Shown piece after piece: positions 8,386 through 16,238 of a stretch of 64,000 bases of DNA (position 1 is the first letter of the stretch; the number at the start of each line of letters is the position of its first letter). Under the pieces are notes generated by a model, which was not told the DNA's origin, did no database searches, and was given only the letters and a program-made list of their open reading frames with translations. The translations under genes were made by a program, and so were the position numbers. Location: the NCBI GenBank assembly GCA_964574325.1, contig CAZNMY010000020.1, positions 1 through 64,000 on the forward strand. Reading direction: 5' to 3'. Source of the stretch: CAMDPA01 sp964574325. GTDB taxonomy: Bacteria > Pseudomonadota > Alphaproteobacteria > Rhizobiales > Hyphomicrobiaceae.

Positions 8386-9441
8386 ATGCACGGCGCATCC
8401 AAACTGGCTTCGGCAGCAATTCTGGCCTTCGTCGCAGCGACGGCCCCGTCGCCGATGGCGTGGGCTCAGTCCGCACAGCCGCAGACGGCGTCGCCGGAAG
8501 GCGAGATCAGATTCACCAAGCCCATCACGCTGACGGTCGGCTACGCCCCCGGCGGCAGCTACGATCTATACGCCCGGTTCACCGGCCGCTTCCTCGGCCG
8601 CCACCTGCCCGGCAAGCCTTCGGTGGTCGTGCAGAACATGCCCGGCGCCGGCAGCCTGCAGGCCGCGAACTACATCTACAAGGTCGCCCCGAGGGATGGC
8701 AGCGCGATTGGCGTGATCGCCGAAACCATCCCGATGGAGCAGGCGCTGCGCAACCCCGGCGTTCAATACGATGCCGCCCGCTTCACCTTCGTCGGCCGCC
8801 TGGCTTCCTCCAACAACATCCAACTCGTCTGGCATACCGCCAAGGCGCAATCCATGAAGGACGTCCTGACGATCCCGATGACGGTAGCCGGCACGGGGCC
8901 CGCCAACCTCGCCGAAACCGTACCGAAGATCCTCAATGCCCTCGCCGGCACCAAGTTCAAGGTCGTATCGGGCTATCCCTCGTCCGGCCCCGCGATGCTG
9001 GCGATGGAACGCGGCGAGCTCGACGGCACCGCCACGTCCTGGGCGATCGTCAAATCCCAGCGGATGGCCTGGATCAACGAAGGCAAGGCTCGCATCATTC
9101 TGCAGGTGCTCCCGACCCGCTCGCGGGAGCTGCCCGACGTTCCCGCCCTCGGCGAGTTCGGCTCGAGCCCCGAGGACAAGCAGATCCTCAACCTCTACGC
9201 CAGCGGCGGTGCCCTCGGCCGCTATGTCCTCGCCCCGCCGGACGTGCCCGCCGGGATTGCCCGCGCTCTGCGCGATGGCCTCCAGGCGATGATGAAGGAC
9301 CCCGAATTCCTCGCTGAAACGGGGAAGGCGAAGCTCGATATCGAGCCGTCGAGCCATACCGAGCTCGAAGCCGTCACCAAGCGAACCCTCCAGGTTTCGG
9401 ACGCCATCCGCACCAAGGTCCGCGACATCTTCAAGCAGTAG
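8386..9441 (+). CDS. Tripartite tricarboxylate transporter (Bug/TctC) family binding protein
   Basis: Bug proteins are periplasmic receptors that bind small organic acids and other metabolites and often feed TctAB permeases or signalling. The 351-residue product has a signal peptide (cleavage near AWA-QS at about residue 28). It carries the family fingerprints YAPGGSYDLYAR, NMPGAGSLQAANY and VWHT in the expected order. The ATG is preceded by GAGG. A related protein is encoded on the opposite strand at 12071-13114, beyond the hybrid kinase. No tctA or tctB is visible, so this is an orphan receptor. Ligand unknown. Confidence 0.88.
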   Translation: MHGASKLASAAILAFVAATAPSPMAWAQSAQPQTASPEGEIRFTKPITLTVGYAPGGSYDLYARFTGRFLGRHLPGKPSVVVQNMPGAGSLQAANYIYKVAPRDGSAIGVIAETIPMEQALRNPGVQYDAARFTFVGRLASSNNIQLVWHTAKAQSMKDVLTIPMTVAGTGPANLAETVPKILNALAGTKFKVVSGYPSSGPAMLAMERGELDGTATSWAIVKSQRMAWINEGKARIILQVLPTRSRELPDVPALGEFGSSPEDKQILNLYASGGALGRYVLAPPDVPAGIARALRDGLQAMMKDPEFLAETGKAKLDIEPSSHTELEAVTKRTLQVSDAIRTKVRDIFKQ

Positions 9442-9539
9442 CAGCGACCGTCCCCATTCCCCGCACGACGGCATTGTCCCCGCCGGACGCCCACTGCGGC
9501 CTTCCGCAGGGAAGCAGACTTATTGTTTGGATTTCTAAG

Positions 9540-9548
9540 TGTTATACT
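9540..9548 (+). promoter_or_regulatory. Putative extended -10 promoter before the hybrid kinase
   Basis: Within the 319-bp spacer 9442-9760, a locally AT-richer patch contains TGTTATACT, an extended -10 motif (TGn followed by TATACT at 9543-9548). The upstream -35-like TTGTTT at 9523-9528 is only 14 bp away, too close to be ideal. I see no other feature in this spacer except a GGGAGGAG sequence at about 9700 that could serve as ribosome-binding site for a TTG or ATG start near 9709-9719. Confidence 0.4.
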
Positions 9549-9760
9549 CCCCGAATTAGCGCGAGGACGGATAAAATTAGCCTCCCCTTAACGCCCCTCC
9601 GTTTACGTTCGTATTCACCCTGACCAACACCTCCGATCGCGGGGACAGGGAAACGCGTCTAGGCCGGGCTGGCCCCGGCCGCGTCGAGGTATCGAACGAC
9701 GGGAGGAGATGCCGCGACTTGCGTCGTCGACCAGCCCAGCTCACGGGTTTCGCAGATCCA

Positions 9761-12031
9761 ATGAAACGGCAGTCGACCGAGATACCCGCCGACGGACGCA
9801 GGTCGACCCGCGAGCAGCAGGCATCTGTCGAGGCCGATCAGACCCGTCTGCTCTACTCGAACCTTCCCCTCAGCGTCTCGATCACCATCATCATCGCCGC
9901 GATCCTCGGCTATGCCATGATCGGCCATGTCCCCCGCACGGCCGTTTTCGGTTGGTTCGGCGCGATGCTGCTGGTGTGCGCCTTCAGGATCGGGCTGTGG
10001 TATCATTGGAAATCGACGGCTTCATCTGCGTCGGGCTCCAGAGCCACACAGCTCAAGACGGTCTTCGAGCTCGGCGCCTTCCTGGCCGGGGTCGCCTGGG
10101 GCAGCGCCTCGCTGACGATCTTTCCTACCGAAAGCATCGCGCATCAGGTCTTCCTGGGCTTCGTGCTGGCCAGCATCACGGCCGGCGGCATCAGCACGCT
10201 GGCCGTGCATCTGAAATCCTACGTCATCTTCCTCTTGCCCAGCCTCATCCCCTATTCGCTGCGGCTGTTCACCGAAGGCGGTGACCTGCAGATCTATATG
10301 GGACTTGTCTTCTCGATCGGTCTCGTCTTCCTGCTGGTGAATGCGCACCGCTTCGAAAGCGTGACCGTGCGCGCCCTGTCTCTGCACCACGAGAACGAGC
10401 ACCTCGTCGGTGCACTGCGTTCCGCCCTGCATGACGCCGAGAATGCCAACCGGGCAAAGACCCAGTTCCTCGCCACGATGAGCCACGAGATCCGCACGCC
10501 GTTGAGCGGCATGTTCGGCATGACCGAGCTGTTGCAGAAAACCGATCTCGATCAGCACCAGCGGCGCCTGGCCGGCAGTGTCATGCAGTCCGCCGCGACG
10601 CTCCAGAAACTCGTCACCGACCTCCTCGACATCTCCCGCATCGAGAGCGGCCACTTCACCATCGAGGAAAAGCCGTTCGATCTGCGCACCTGCATCGAGG
10701 ACGCTATCGAGATGTGCTCGGCCGCGGGCTACCGCAAGGGCCTCGAGATCCACCTCATCATTTCAGATCCCCTGCCGTTGAACGTGATCGGCGACCGCCA
10801 GCGCCTGTATCAGGTTCTGGTCAACCTCATCAGCAGTTCCGTGCGCTTCATCGAGGTCGGGCAGATTTCGCTCCGCGTCACCGGCCTTCGACGTGAGCCC
10901 GGCCACTACGATGTGACCTTCTCGATCGCCGACAACGGCATCGGCATCCCCCGCAAGGAGATGGAGCGCCTGTTCGTCCCGCTGACGCACAGCGAGACCG
11001 AAACATTGCGCAATTCCGATGGGCGCGACCTCAGCCTCGCCGTCACGCGTCATCTCGTCGATCAGATGGGCGGCACGGTCGGTCTCGCCAGCGAAGTCGG
11101 CAAGGGCACGACGGTGTGCTTCACCCTGACGATGAAAGCTGCCACCGGCAACCACCTCGACATCGAAACCGCGCCGGCGATCCTGGCGGGCAAGCGCATC
11201 CTCGTCATCGACGACCGCGAGTTGAGCCGGGAGGCGATCGCCTCACGCGTGCGGTCATCCGACGCTCGCATCGAAACGGCCTGCTGCGAAGAGGAGACGA
11301 TGTCGAAATTGCGCCGCGCCGTCCGCGACGGCGCGCCGTTCGATATCGCGATCGTCGACCGCTTCCGACCGCGCACCGATAATTTCTCGCTTCACCGAAA
11401 GATCGTCTCGAACCCGGATTTCCGCGCCACGAAGGTCATTGCACTGATGCCGATGCAGTGGACGCTGGACGCCAACACCGCCGCCGAGTTCGGCGCTTCG
11501 TCGTTCGTTTCGAAGCCGATCCGAAAACACATTCTACTTGCCGCGATCGAAAAGGCACTGAGACCCGAGCGGCCCACGTCGCAGAAGCACGTCGCACCCA
11601 CTGCGAAGCCGGCAGCCGGCAGCGAAACCGCCCCTGCAGCCGACTTGCGCGGCCTCAAGATCCTCGTCGCCGAGGACAACCCGGTCAATCAGGAGGTCGC
11701 CCTCGCCTATCTCGACGGCTTCGGTTGCTCGGCGAAACTGGCCGCGAACGGCCTCGAAGCGATCAACGCATTCGAGAACGACCGCTTCGATGTCGTGCTG
11801 ATGGACTGCCAGATGCCCGAGGTCGACGGCCTCTCCGCGATCCGCCACATCCGCGCACGAGAAAGGACCGACGGTCTCGCGCGCGTTCCCATCGTAATGA
11901 TCACCGCGAACGCCTTCGCGAGTGATCGCGAGCAGGCGATGGAAGCCGGCGCCGATGATTTCCTGAGCAAGCCCTACACGGAGCAGCAGTTGCTGCTCAG
12001 CATGAAGAGTTGCGTCGCCCGCGCCGCCTGA
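9761..12031 (+). CDS. Membrane-anchored hybrid histidine kinase with two receiver domains
   Basis: A sensor kinase of 756 residues. About six hydrophobic segments (residues 38-195) form a membrane sensor without an obvious large periplasmic loop. After a short coiled-coil linker come the HisKA domain with phosphoacceptor His242 (MSHEIRTP), an HATPase domain with the NGIGIP box, a first receiver (VIDD, phosphoacceptor-like Asp in IAIVDRF, SKP lysine), and a second receiver (VAEDNPVNQ, LMDCQMP, SKPY). The first receiver lacks the usual MP after the Asp and may be degenerate. No Hpt domain or output regulator is adjacent. The ATG at 9761 has no clear ribosome-binding site; a TTG at 9719 with GGAGG upstream would add 14 residues. 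It is flanked by two Bug-type receptor genes. Confidence 0.93.
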   Translation: MKRQSTEIPADGRRSTREQQASVEADQTRLLYSNLPLSVSITIIIAAILGYAMIGHVPRTAVFGWFGAMLLVCAFRIGLWYHWKSTASSASGSRATQLKTVFELGAFLAGVAWGSASLTIFPTESIAHQVFLGFVLASITAGGISTLAVHLKSYVIFLLPSLIPYSLRLFTEGGDLQIYMGLVFSIGLVFLLVNAHRFESVTVRALSLHHENEHLVGALRSALHDAENANRAKTQFLATMSHEIRTPLSGMFGMTELLQKTDLDQHQRRLAGSVMQSAATLQKLVTDLLDISRIESGHFTIEEKPFDLRTCIEDAIEMCSAAGYRKGLEIHLIISDPLPLNVIGDRQRLYQVLVNLISSSVRFIEVGQISLRVTGLRREPGHYDVTFSIADNGIGIPRKEMERLFVPLTHSETETLRNSDGRDLSLAVTRHLVDQMGGTVGLASEVGKGTTVCFTLTMKAATGNHLDIETAPAILAGKRILVIDDRELSREAIASRVRSSDARIETACCEEETMSKLRRAVRDGAPFDIAIVDRFRPRTDNFSLHRKIVSNPDFRATKVIALMPMQWTLDANTAAEFGASSFVSKPIRKHILLAAIEKALRPERPTSQKHVAPTAKPAAGSETAPAADLRGLKILVAEDNPVNQEVALAYLDGFGCSAKLAANGLEAINAFENDRFDVVLMDCQMPEVDGLSAIRHIRARERTDGLARVPIVMITANAFASDREQAMEAGADDFLSKPYTEQQLLLSMKSCVARAA

Positions 12032-12070
12032 AGATCGGCACGCCCCCGGCAGTCGCCCCGGTCGATGCCC

Positions 12071-13114
12071 TCACCCGCCGTAGTTGGCTTTGACCTTGGC
12101 GACCAGATCCGGCGAGATCCCGACCAGATCCTCGACGAGCTTCTGCAGCTTCTCGCCCGACAGCGGGTTGAGCTCGACCTTGGCTCTCGCGAATTCTGCC
12201 TTGAAGTCCGGATCAGCCGTCATCTTGTCGAATGCACGCCGCAAGGCCTCCACCCGCTCCGGCGGCACGCCCGGCGTGGTGAAGAACGGCTTGCCGATTT
12301 CCGTGGCGTTGAGCACCGCACGGAACACCGCACGCTGCTCGTCCGTTTCGGCCGCCTCGATCGCGGTTGGAACATTGGGCATTTCCGGATGCCGTGTCAG
12401 CGCGAACTGCAGCAGGTAGCGGATCTTACCCTGCGTGATCCAGTCGGGATGCTGTGTCTTGAGCGCTTCGAACGCTGTGCTGTGCCCGGCCACCTCGCCG
12501 CGCTCCATCGCCAGCATCGACTCGCCCGAGCCCTTGTATCCCATCACCAGCTTGAACTTGGTCTTCATCACGTTGTTGAAGACGGTCGGATAGACCGATA
12601 CGGTCGAGCCCGCGCCGGTCGCCGACAGCGTGATCTCCTGCGTCAGCGCATCCTTCCAGGACTTGTACGGCTGCGTGTGCCACACCATCAGGGGATTGGC
12701 GGCCGTTCCCGTGCGCCCGATCCAATTGAACTTCTCCGGCTGGTATTTCGCAGCGGGATTGCCGAGCTTGGCGTCGAGCGGCGCGGTCGGTGAGATGATC
12801 GCCAGCGCCGAGCCATCCTTCGGCGCGATCGAATACATATAGTTGGCCGCGAGCAGGCTGCCCCCGCCCGGCATGTTCCGCGTCACGATATTCGGATTGC
12901 CGGGAAGATGCTTGGGCATGTGGCGGGCGACGAAGCGGGCGAACACGTCATTGCTGCCTCCGGGCGGATACCCGATGATGAGGTCGACGGTCTTGCCCTT
13001 GTAGAACTGCTCGATGGCAGGCTGCGCACCGGCAGATGAGGCTCCCAGCAAGGCGGCGCTTGCAATACCCATGGCCACGCTCGCGGCCCCGCGACGGCTG
13101 ACGACGATCGACAC
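12071..13114 (-). CDS. Tripartite tricarboxylate transporter (Bug/TctC) family binding protein
   Basis: This periplasmic receptor of 347 residues has the fold fingerprints YPPGGSNDVFAR, NMPGGGSLLAANY and MVWHTQPY. They are closely parallel to those of the 8386-9441 product, so the two are paralogues. I chose the GTG at 13112-13114 because GGAGGG lies just upstream and the resulting N-terminus is a clean signal peptide (basic VSRRG, hydrophobic core, cleavage near AGA-QP). The ATG 14 codons upstream has no ribosome-binding site and puts charged residues before the signal. It converges with the hybrid kinase gene, ending 39 bp from it. No transporter membrane subunits are present. Confidence 0.88.
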   Translation of the reverse strand: MSIVVSRRGAASVAMGIASAALLGASSAGAQPAIEQFYKGKTVDLIIGYPPGGSNDVFARFVARHMPKHLPGNPNIVTRNMPGGGSLLAANYMYSIAPKDGSALAIISPTAPLDAKLGNPAAKYQPEKFNWIGRTGTAANPLMVWHTQPYKSWKDALTQEITLSATGAGSTVSVYPTVFNNVMKTKFKLVMGYKGSGESMLAMERGEVAGHSTAFEALKTQHPDWITQGKIRYLLQFALTRHPEMPNVPTAIEAAETDEQRAVFRAVLNATEIGKPFFTTPGVPPERVEALRRAFDKMTADPDFKAEFARAKVELNPLSGEKLQKLVEDLVGISPDLVAKVKANYGG

Positions 13115-13436
13115 TCTTCCCTCCACGGATCTATGCTTGTTGGATTGACCGCTCATATAGAAGCCCGGTCAGGGAAAGACCAGAGCAGCACCGCCGCTTT
13201 GCGGAGCGTCAAATCCGCATCCGCAATCGCCCGGAGTGATCCCGGCAGACCCGACAAGCACGGTTCTTGCCGCAATTGCCACGCCCGCTGTGGATCTCGA
13301 GTCGCCGCCGAAGTCTCGTCAGCGGCGGGAGGTGACCCCGAGCTGCCCTCGAATCGGCCACTCATCTTGCGTCCCCGGAAGCCGCGCCTCAGCGCGGCTA
13401 TCCGGGGTCATCACCGGTCGATTTCGAGCACGAGAT

Positions 13437-13757
13437 CTACCACTCGAACCCATCCGCGCACACGACATCGCCGAACAGGTCGCGCCACGTCGGGTTGTCC
13501 TTCTCGATCAGTTGGATCTTCCAATCCCGTCGCCAGCGTTGCGCGCTCGCGCTTCGCAGCAATCGCAGCGTCGTCGCGCGGCTCGAAATACACCAGCCGA
13601 TCAACCCAATAGCGCTTGGTGAAACCATCCATCACACGCTCGCGGTGCTCCCAGGCGCGGCCCGCGAGGTCGCTCGTCATACCGACGTAGAGCACGCCGT
13701 GCGGTTTGCTCGCGGCGATATAGACCCAGTACGTTTTTTTTCCTGCGCGATCGGCAT
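13437..13757 (-). pseudogene. GIY-YIG endonuclease-like gene, frameshifted
   Basis: Short GIY-YIG domain proteins of about 95 residues are common in bacteria. Here the pieces are in three frames. MPIAQEKK (from an ATG at 13755-13757) leads into an A8 run on the minus strand (13734-13741). The next frame carries YWVYIAASKP, LYVGMTSDL and FTKRYWVDRLVYFEP. After about 13540 the frame changes again to RWRRDWKIQLIEKDNPTWRDLF, broken here for length. Together these reproduce the full family pattern, so at least one and probably two indels have broken the gene. The A8 run could instead be a slippage site. The 322-bp spacer 13115-13436 to its left shows no gene. Confidence 0.7.
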
Positions 13758-13940
13758 CGCAGCGCGCGCTCCACATGGGGCTGTGAAGACCCCGGCTCTC
13801 CGCACTACCGCGCTCCGACCGGGGGCGCAAGGAAATGGGGTTTCGCAAGATACCAGTGCACCCTCTTGGCCCAATCCGCTTTCGTTCCCGCCGGCAGCGT
13901 TCAGAGAGAGCTGCTGACGCGGCTGTGATGCCGAGACCCT

Positions 13941-13986
13941 GGGTCAGACCCGCAGGGTCTGACCCCACTCGCCACTCGCCACTCCG
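13941..13986. repeat. GGGTCAGACCC palindrome plus CACTCGC heptamers
   Basis: A perfect 11-bp inverted repeat (GGGTCAGACCC at 13941-13951, GGGTCTGACCC at 13955-13965, loop GCA) runs directly into three heptamers CACTCGC, CACTCGC, CACTCCG. The same palindrome occurs at 49917-49941 and as variants at 49836-49862, 50441-50462 and 50525-50551. It lies 70 bp upstream of the carboxymuconolactone-decarboxylase-like gene. The rest of the 13758-14058 spacer shows nothing recognisable. Confidence 0.8.
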
Positions 13987-14058
13987 GGATTGCCGCCGCC
14001 CCTTCCCGCGCATAGCCTGCACGACAACAAACCATCGACGCCCGAGGGAGGAACCCGC

Positions 14059-14670
14059 ATGACCCGATCGTCGCGCAAGAATTGGCCGGCCGACGTCGAC
14101 GCGAAGTCCGGCATGCGCTTGCCGATCCCGGATCGCGAAACGCTCGACGAGACCGGACGACAAGCCTACGACCGCGCCTCCGCGCCGGGCGCTTCGATCG
14201 CCGGCCTGCAGGGCCCCGGCGGCATTTCGCTCTACACGCCCAAGCTCGGTCTCATGCAATCCGCCGTGAACCGCTACCTGCGCTACGAAGCCGACTTCAG
14301 CCCACGCATCCGCGAAATCGCCATCCTGATCACGGCGCGCGAGATGGACAGCCAGTTCGAGTGGGTCGCGCACGAGGGCGTCGGCCTGAAGGAAGGCGTG
14401 CCGCAAGCCGTCGTCGACGTGATCAAGCACCGCCGTCCGACGACCGGTCTCGACGAAACCGACGCCTACATCGTCGATCTCGGCCGCGAATTGTGGGGCG
14501 ACCACAAGGTGAAGCCGGCGACGTTCGCCAAGGGCAAAGCGCTGTTCGGCCCCCAGCGGCTGATCGAGCTCGTCATGCTGATGGGCAACTATGCCGGCAC
14601 CGCCGCACTCCTCGCCCTCGTCGACATGCAGCTCCACGAAGGCCACGAGCCGCTGCTGCCGCTCCCCTGA
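14059..14670 (+). CDS. Carboxymuconolactone decarboxylase / AhpD-like protein
   Basis: The 203-residue all-helical product matches the CMD/AhpD-like fold. The core region RYLRYEADFSPRIREIAIL (about residues 76-94) is followed by FEWVAHEGVGLKEGVP, with the conserved Glu and His, and a second half resembling the CMD helix pair. The CxxC redox pair of true AhpD peroxidase partners is absent, so a decarboxylase or unknown hydrolase-like activity is more likely. The ATG at 14059 follows GGGAGGA and excludes 23 residues of implausible upstream frame. No pathway partner is next to it; the nearest aromatic-degradation genes are the gentisate dioxygenase at 22.7 kb and UbiD at 52.3 kb. Confidence 0.85.
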   Translation: MTRSSRKNWPADVDAKSGMRLPIPDRETLDETGRQAYDRASAPGASIAGLQGPGGISLYTPKLGLMQSAVNRYLRYEADFSPRIREIAILITAREMDSQFEWVAHEGVGLKEGVPQAVVDVIKHRRPTTGLDETDAYIVDLGRELWGDHKVKPATFAKGKALFGPQRLIELVMLMGNYAGTAALLALVDMQLHEGHEPLLPLP

Positions 14671-14726
14671 CCTTTGCCGGACGGACATCCGCCGGAGAGA
14701 AATCCACCGGAGTTGCGCGCCCGGGA

Positions 14727-15125
14727 TTATTGGTTCAAATCCATCATCTCCCGGTGCATCCGGGGCGCGTTCGTCATCAGCTGGCAGATCTCCGCACCGT
14801 TCACGGCTGACATATTTCGCGAAACCTTGTCGGCTTCCTCGCGTGACCCCGCCTGGAACCGCCCGACCATCTCGGCGAACTTGAACTGTGCGCCCATCCG
14901 CGCCGCGCAGACGTCCTGGTCCGTCCAGCGCCGCCGCGGTGCCTCAGCCCGCAACGTCTCCGCCGGCCCGTGCGCCGTCATCGTACCCTGCGCGTTCCAC
15001 GCCATGACGCCGACGCTGATCCCCGCGGCGATGAAAACGCCGATCAGCGCCACCACGCCATACGCGATCATCTCGAAACGCGCCGAATCCGCCTTTGCCT
15101 GCCGGTATTGCACATCGAACGACAT
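14727..15125 (-). CDS. Hypothetical single-pass membrane protein
   Basis: The 132-residue product has a polar N-terminus with RQAKADSARFE, one strong hydrophobic segment at about residues 20-43 (IAYGVVALIGVFIAAGISVG), then a soluble C-terminal part with two cysteines (DVCAARMG, EICQLM). The ATG at 15123-15125 has GAGGAGG just upstream, which strongly supports it as a real gene. It converges with the preceding gene. I do not recognise the family. An N-in topology with a periplasmic C-terminus is plausible from the charge distribution. Confidence 0.65.
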   Translation of the reverse strand: MSFDVQYRQAKADSARFEMIAYGVVALIGVFIAAGISVGVMAWNAQGTMTAHGPAETLRAEAPRRRWTDQDVCAARMGAQFKFAEMVGRFQAGSREEADKVSRNMSAVNGAEICQLMTNAPRMHREMMDLNQ

Positions 15126-15349
15126 GATAGCCTCCTCTACCGGCCCCGAGACTACCGAGTGCAGGTTTCGCCCTGCTGAAGGCGAATGCTAAAATTGCAG
15201 CCAACTGCACATCTACTCAAACACGCTTGCGATGAAGTCGCCGGAAGCATCGTCGCGTGCCGGCCGGAGTTGCATCCACCGCTGCGCCCGCCCATCTCGA
15301 TGGAGCATCCTGTTCGACGAAGCAGCCGCCTGATTGGAGATCGCGCGTG

Positions 15350-16060
15350 ATGACCGAGACCGTCTTCCTCGCCGGCGCCAGTGGCGTCATCGGTCGGCAT
15401 CTCGTACCGCTTCTGGTGGCCCGGAGATGGCGCGTGATCGGCACCACACGCTCACCGGGAAAAGCAACCGACATCGCTTCCCGAGGTGCCGAACCCGTGG
15501 TCGTCGACGTATTCGACGCCGAAGCGCTCGCCGCAGCGGTCGCCAGAGCACGCCCCTCGATCGTGATCCATCAATTGACCGACCTGCCGCGCGATCAGGC
15601 ACCGGCCGATATCGACCGCAGCCGCCAGCGCAATGCTCACCTCAGGATCGTCGGCACCCGCAATCTCCTCGCCGCTGCTGTCGGTGCCGACGCGAGGCGC
15701 TTCATCGCCCAGAGCATCTCTTTCGCCTATGCGCCAGGCCCCACCCCCTACGACGAGACCGCGCCGCTCAACGTCGCCGCGCCCGGTTCGGCTGGCGTCA
15801 CGGCCCAAGGCGTCGAAAGCCTCGAACGCCAGGTGCTGGAAGCGCCGGTCGAAGGCATCGTGCTGCGCTACGGCCGCCTCTATGGACCGGGCACGGGAAC
15901 CGACACCGCTCCCGCGAACGGCCCGCTGCACGTCTCGGCCGCAGCCCGGGCCGCGTTGATCGCCTGCACGAAAGGCTCACCCGGCATCTACAATATCGCC
16001 GAGAACGACGGCTGGGTGGACGTCGGCAAGGCCGCTCGCGACTTGGGCTGGCAGCCGTAG
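15350..16060 (+). CDS. NAD(P)-dependent epimerase/dehydratase-like protein (short SDR)
   Basis: An extended-SDR-type protein of 236 residues. It starts MTETVFLAGASGVIGRHLV with the GxxGxxG nucleotide-binding motif, then a conserved NAGTRNLL-like segment (RIVGTRNLLAAA) and a YGRLYGPGTG strand typical of nucleoside-sugar epimerases. The Tyr-x3-Lys pair is not evident and the protein is shorter than the usual 300 or more residues, so substrate and activity are uncertain. The ATG at 15350 has GGAG 11 bases upstream. It converges with thrS. Its composition matches its neighbours. Confidence 0.8.
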   Translation: MTETVFLAGASGVIGRHLVPLLVARRWRVIGTTRSPGKATDIASRGAEPVVVDVFDAEALAAAVARARPSIVIHQLTDLPRDQAPADIDRSRQRNAHLRIVGTRNLLAAAVGADARRFIAQSISFAYAPGPTPYDETAPLNVAAPGSAGVTAQGVESLERQVLEAPVEGIVLRYGRLYGPGTGTDTAPANGPLHVSAAARAALIACTKGSPGIYNIAENDGWVDVGKAARDLGWQP

Positions 16061-16097
16061 CCCGTCCGCGCCGCCCTCAACCCGCAAAACCAAGTCG

Positions 16098-16133
16098 CAA
16101 AAAGAAGGGGGTTTGGGGGATCATCCCCAAAAC
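16098..16133 (-). terminator. Putative terminator of thrS in a convergent spacer
   Basis: A hairpin TTTGGGG...CCCCAAA (arms 16112-16118 and 16125-16131) lies between the convergent epimerase and thrS genes. On the minus strand the stem is followed by CCCCTTCTTTTT, a partial U tract, so it fits thrS better than the plus-strand gene. A second small hairpin CTGGGT...ACCCAG at 16138-16154 lies next to it. Confidence 0.4.
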
Positions 16134-16238
16134 GGGTCTGGGTTCGTGACCCAGTCGCGAAGCGAATTCGACGCTGACACACCACCGATCCGTCACCGTT
16201 CGATGGGCACTCTCGAGACATGTCCCAGCCCCGCCCGC

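Noticed and set aside
9709..10284. A separate gene starting at the ATG right after GGGAGGAG
   Set aside because: The frame runs inside the hybrid kinase gene in another frame and has shadow composition; the ribosome-binding site could instead serve a TTG start of the kinase at 9719.
13411..14688. A 425-codon minus-strand gene containing the GIY-YIG segment
   Set aside because: Most of the frame is antisense to the carboxymuconolactone-decarboxylase-like gene, and only the short GIY-YIG part resembles protein.
14720..14760. A tRNA-like GGTTCAAATCC sequence
   Set aside because: No acceptor or anticodon arms can be formed around it, and it lies in the end of a minus-strand coding region with good start signals.
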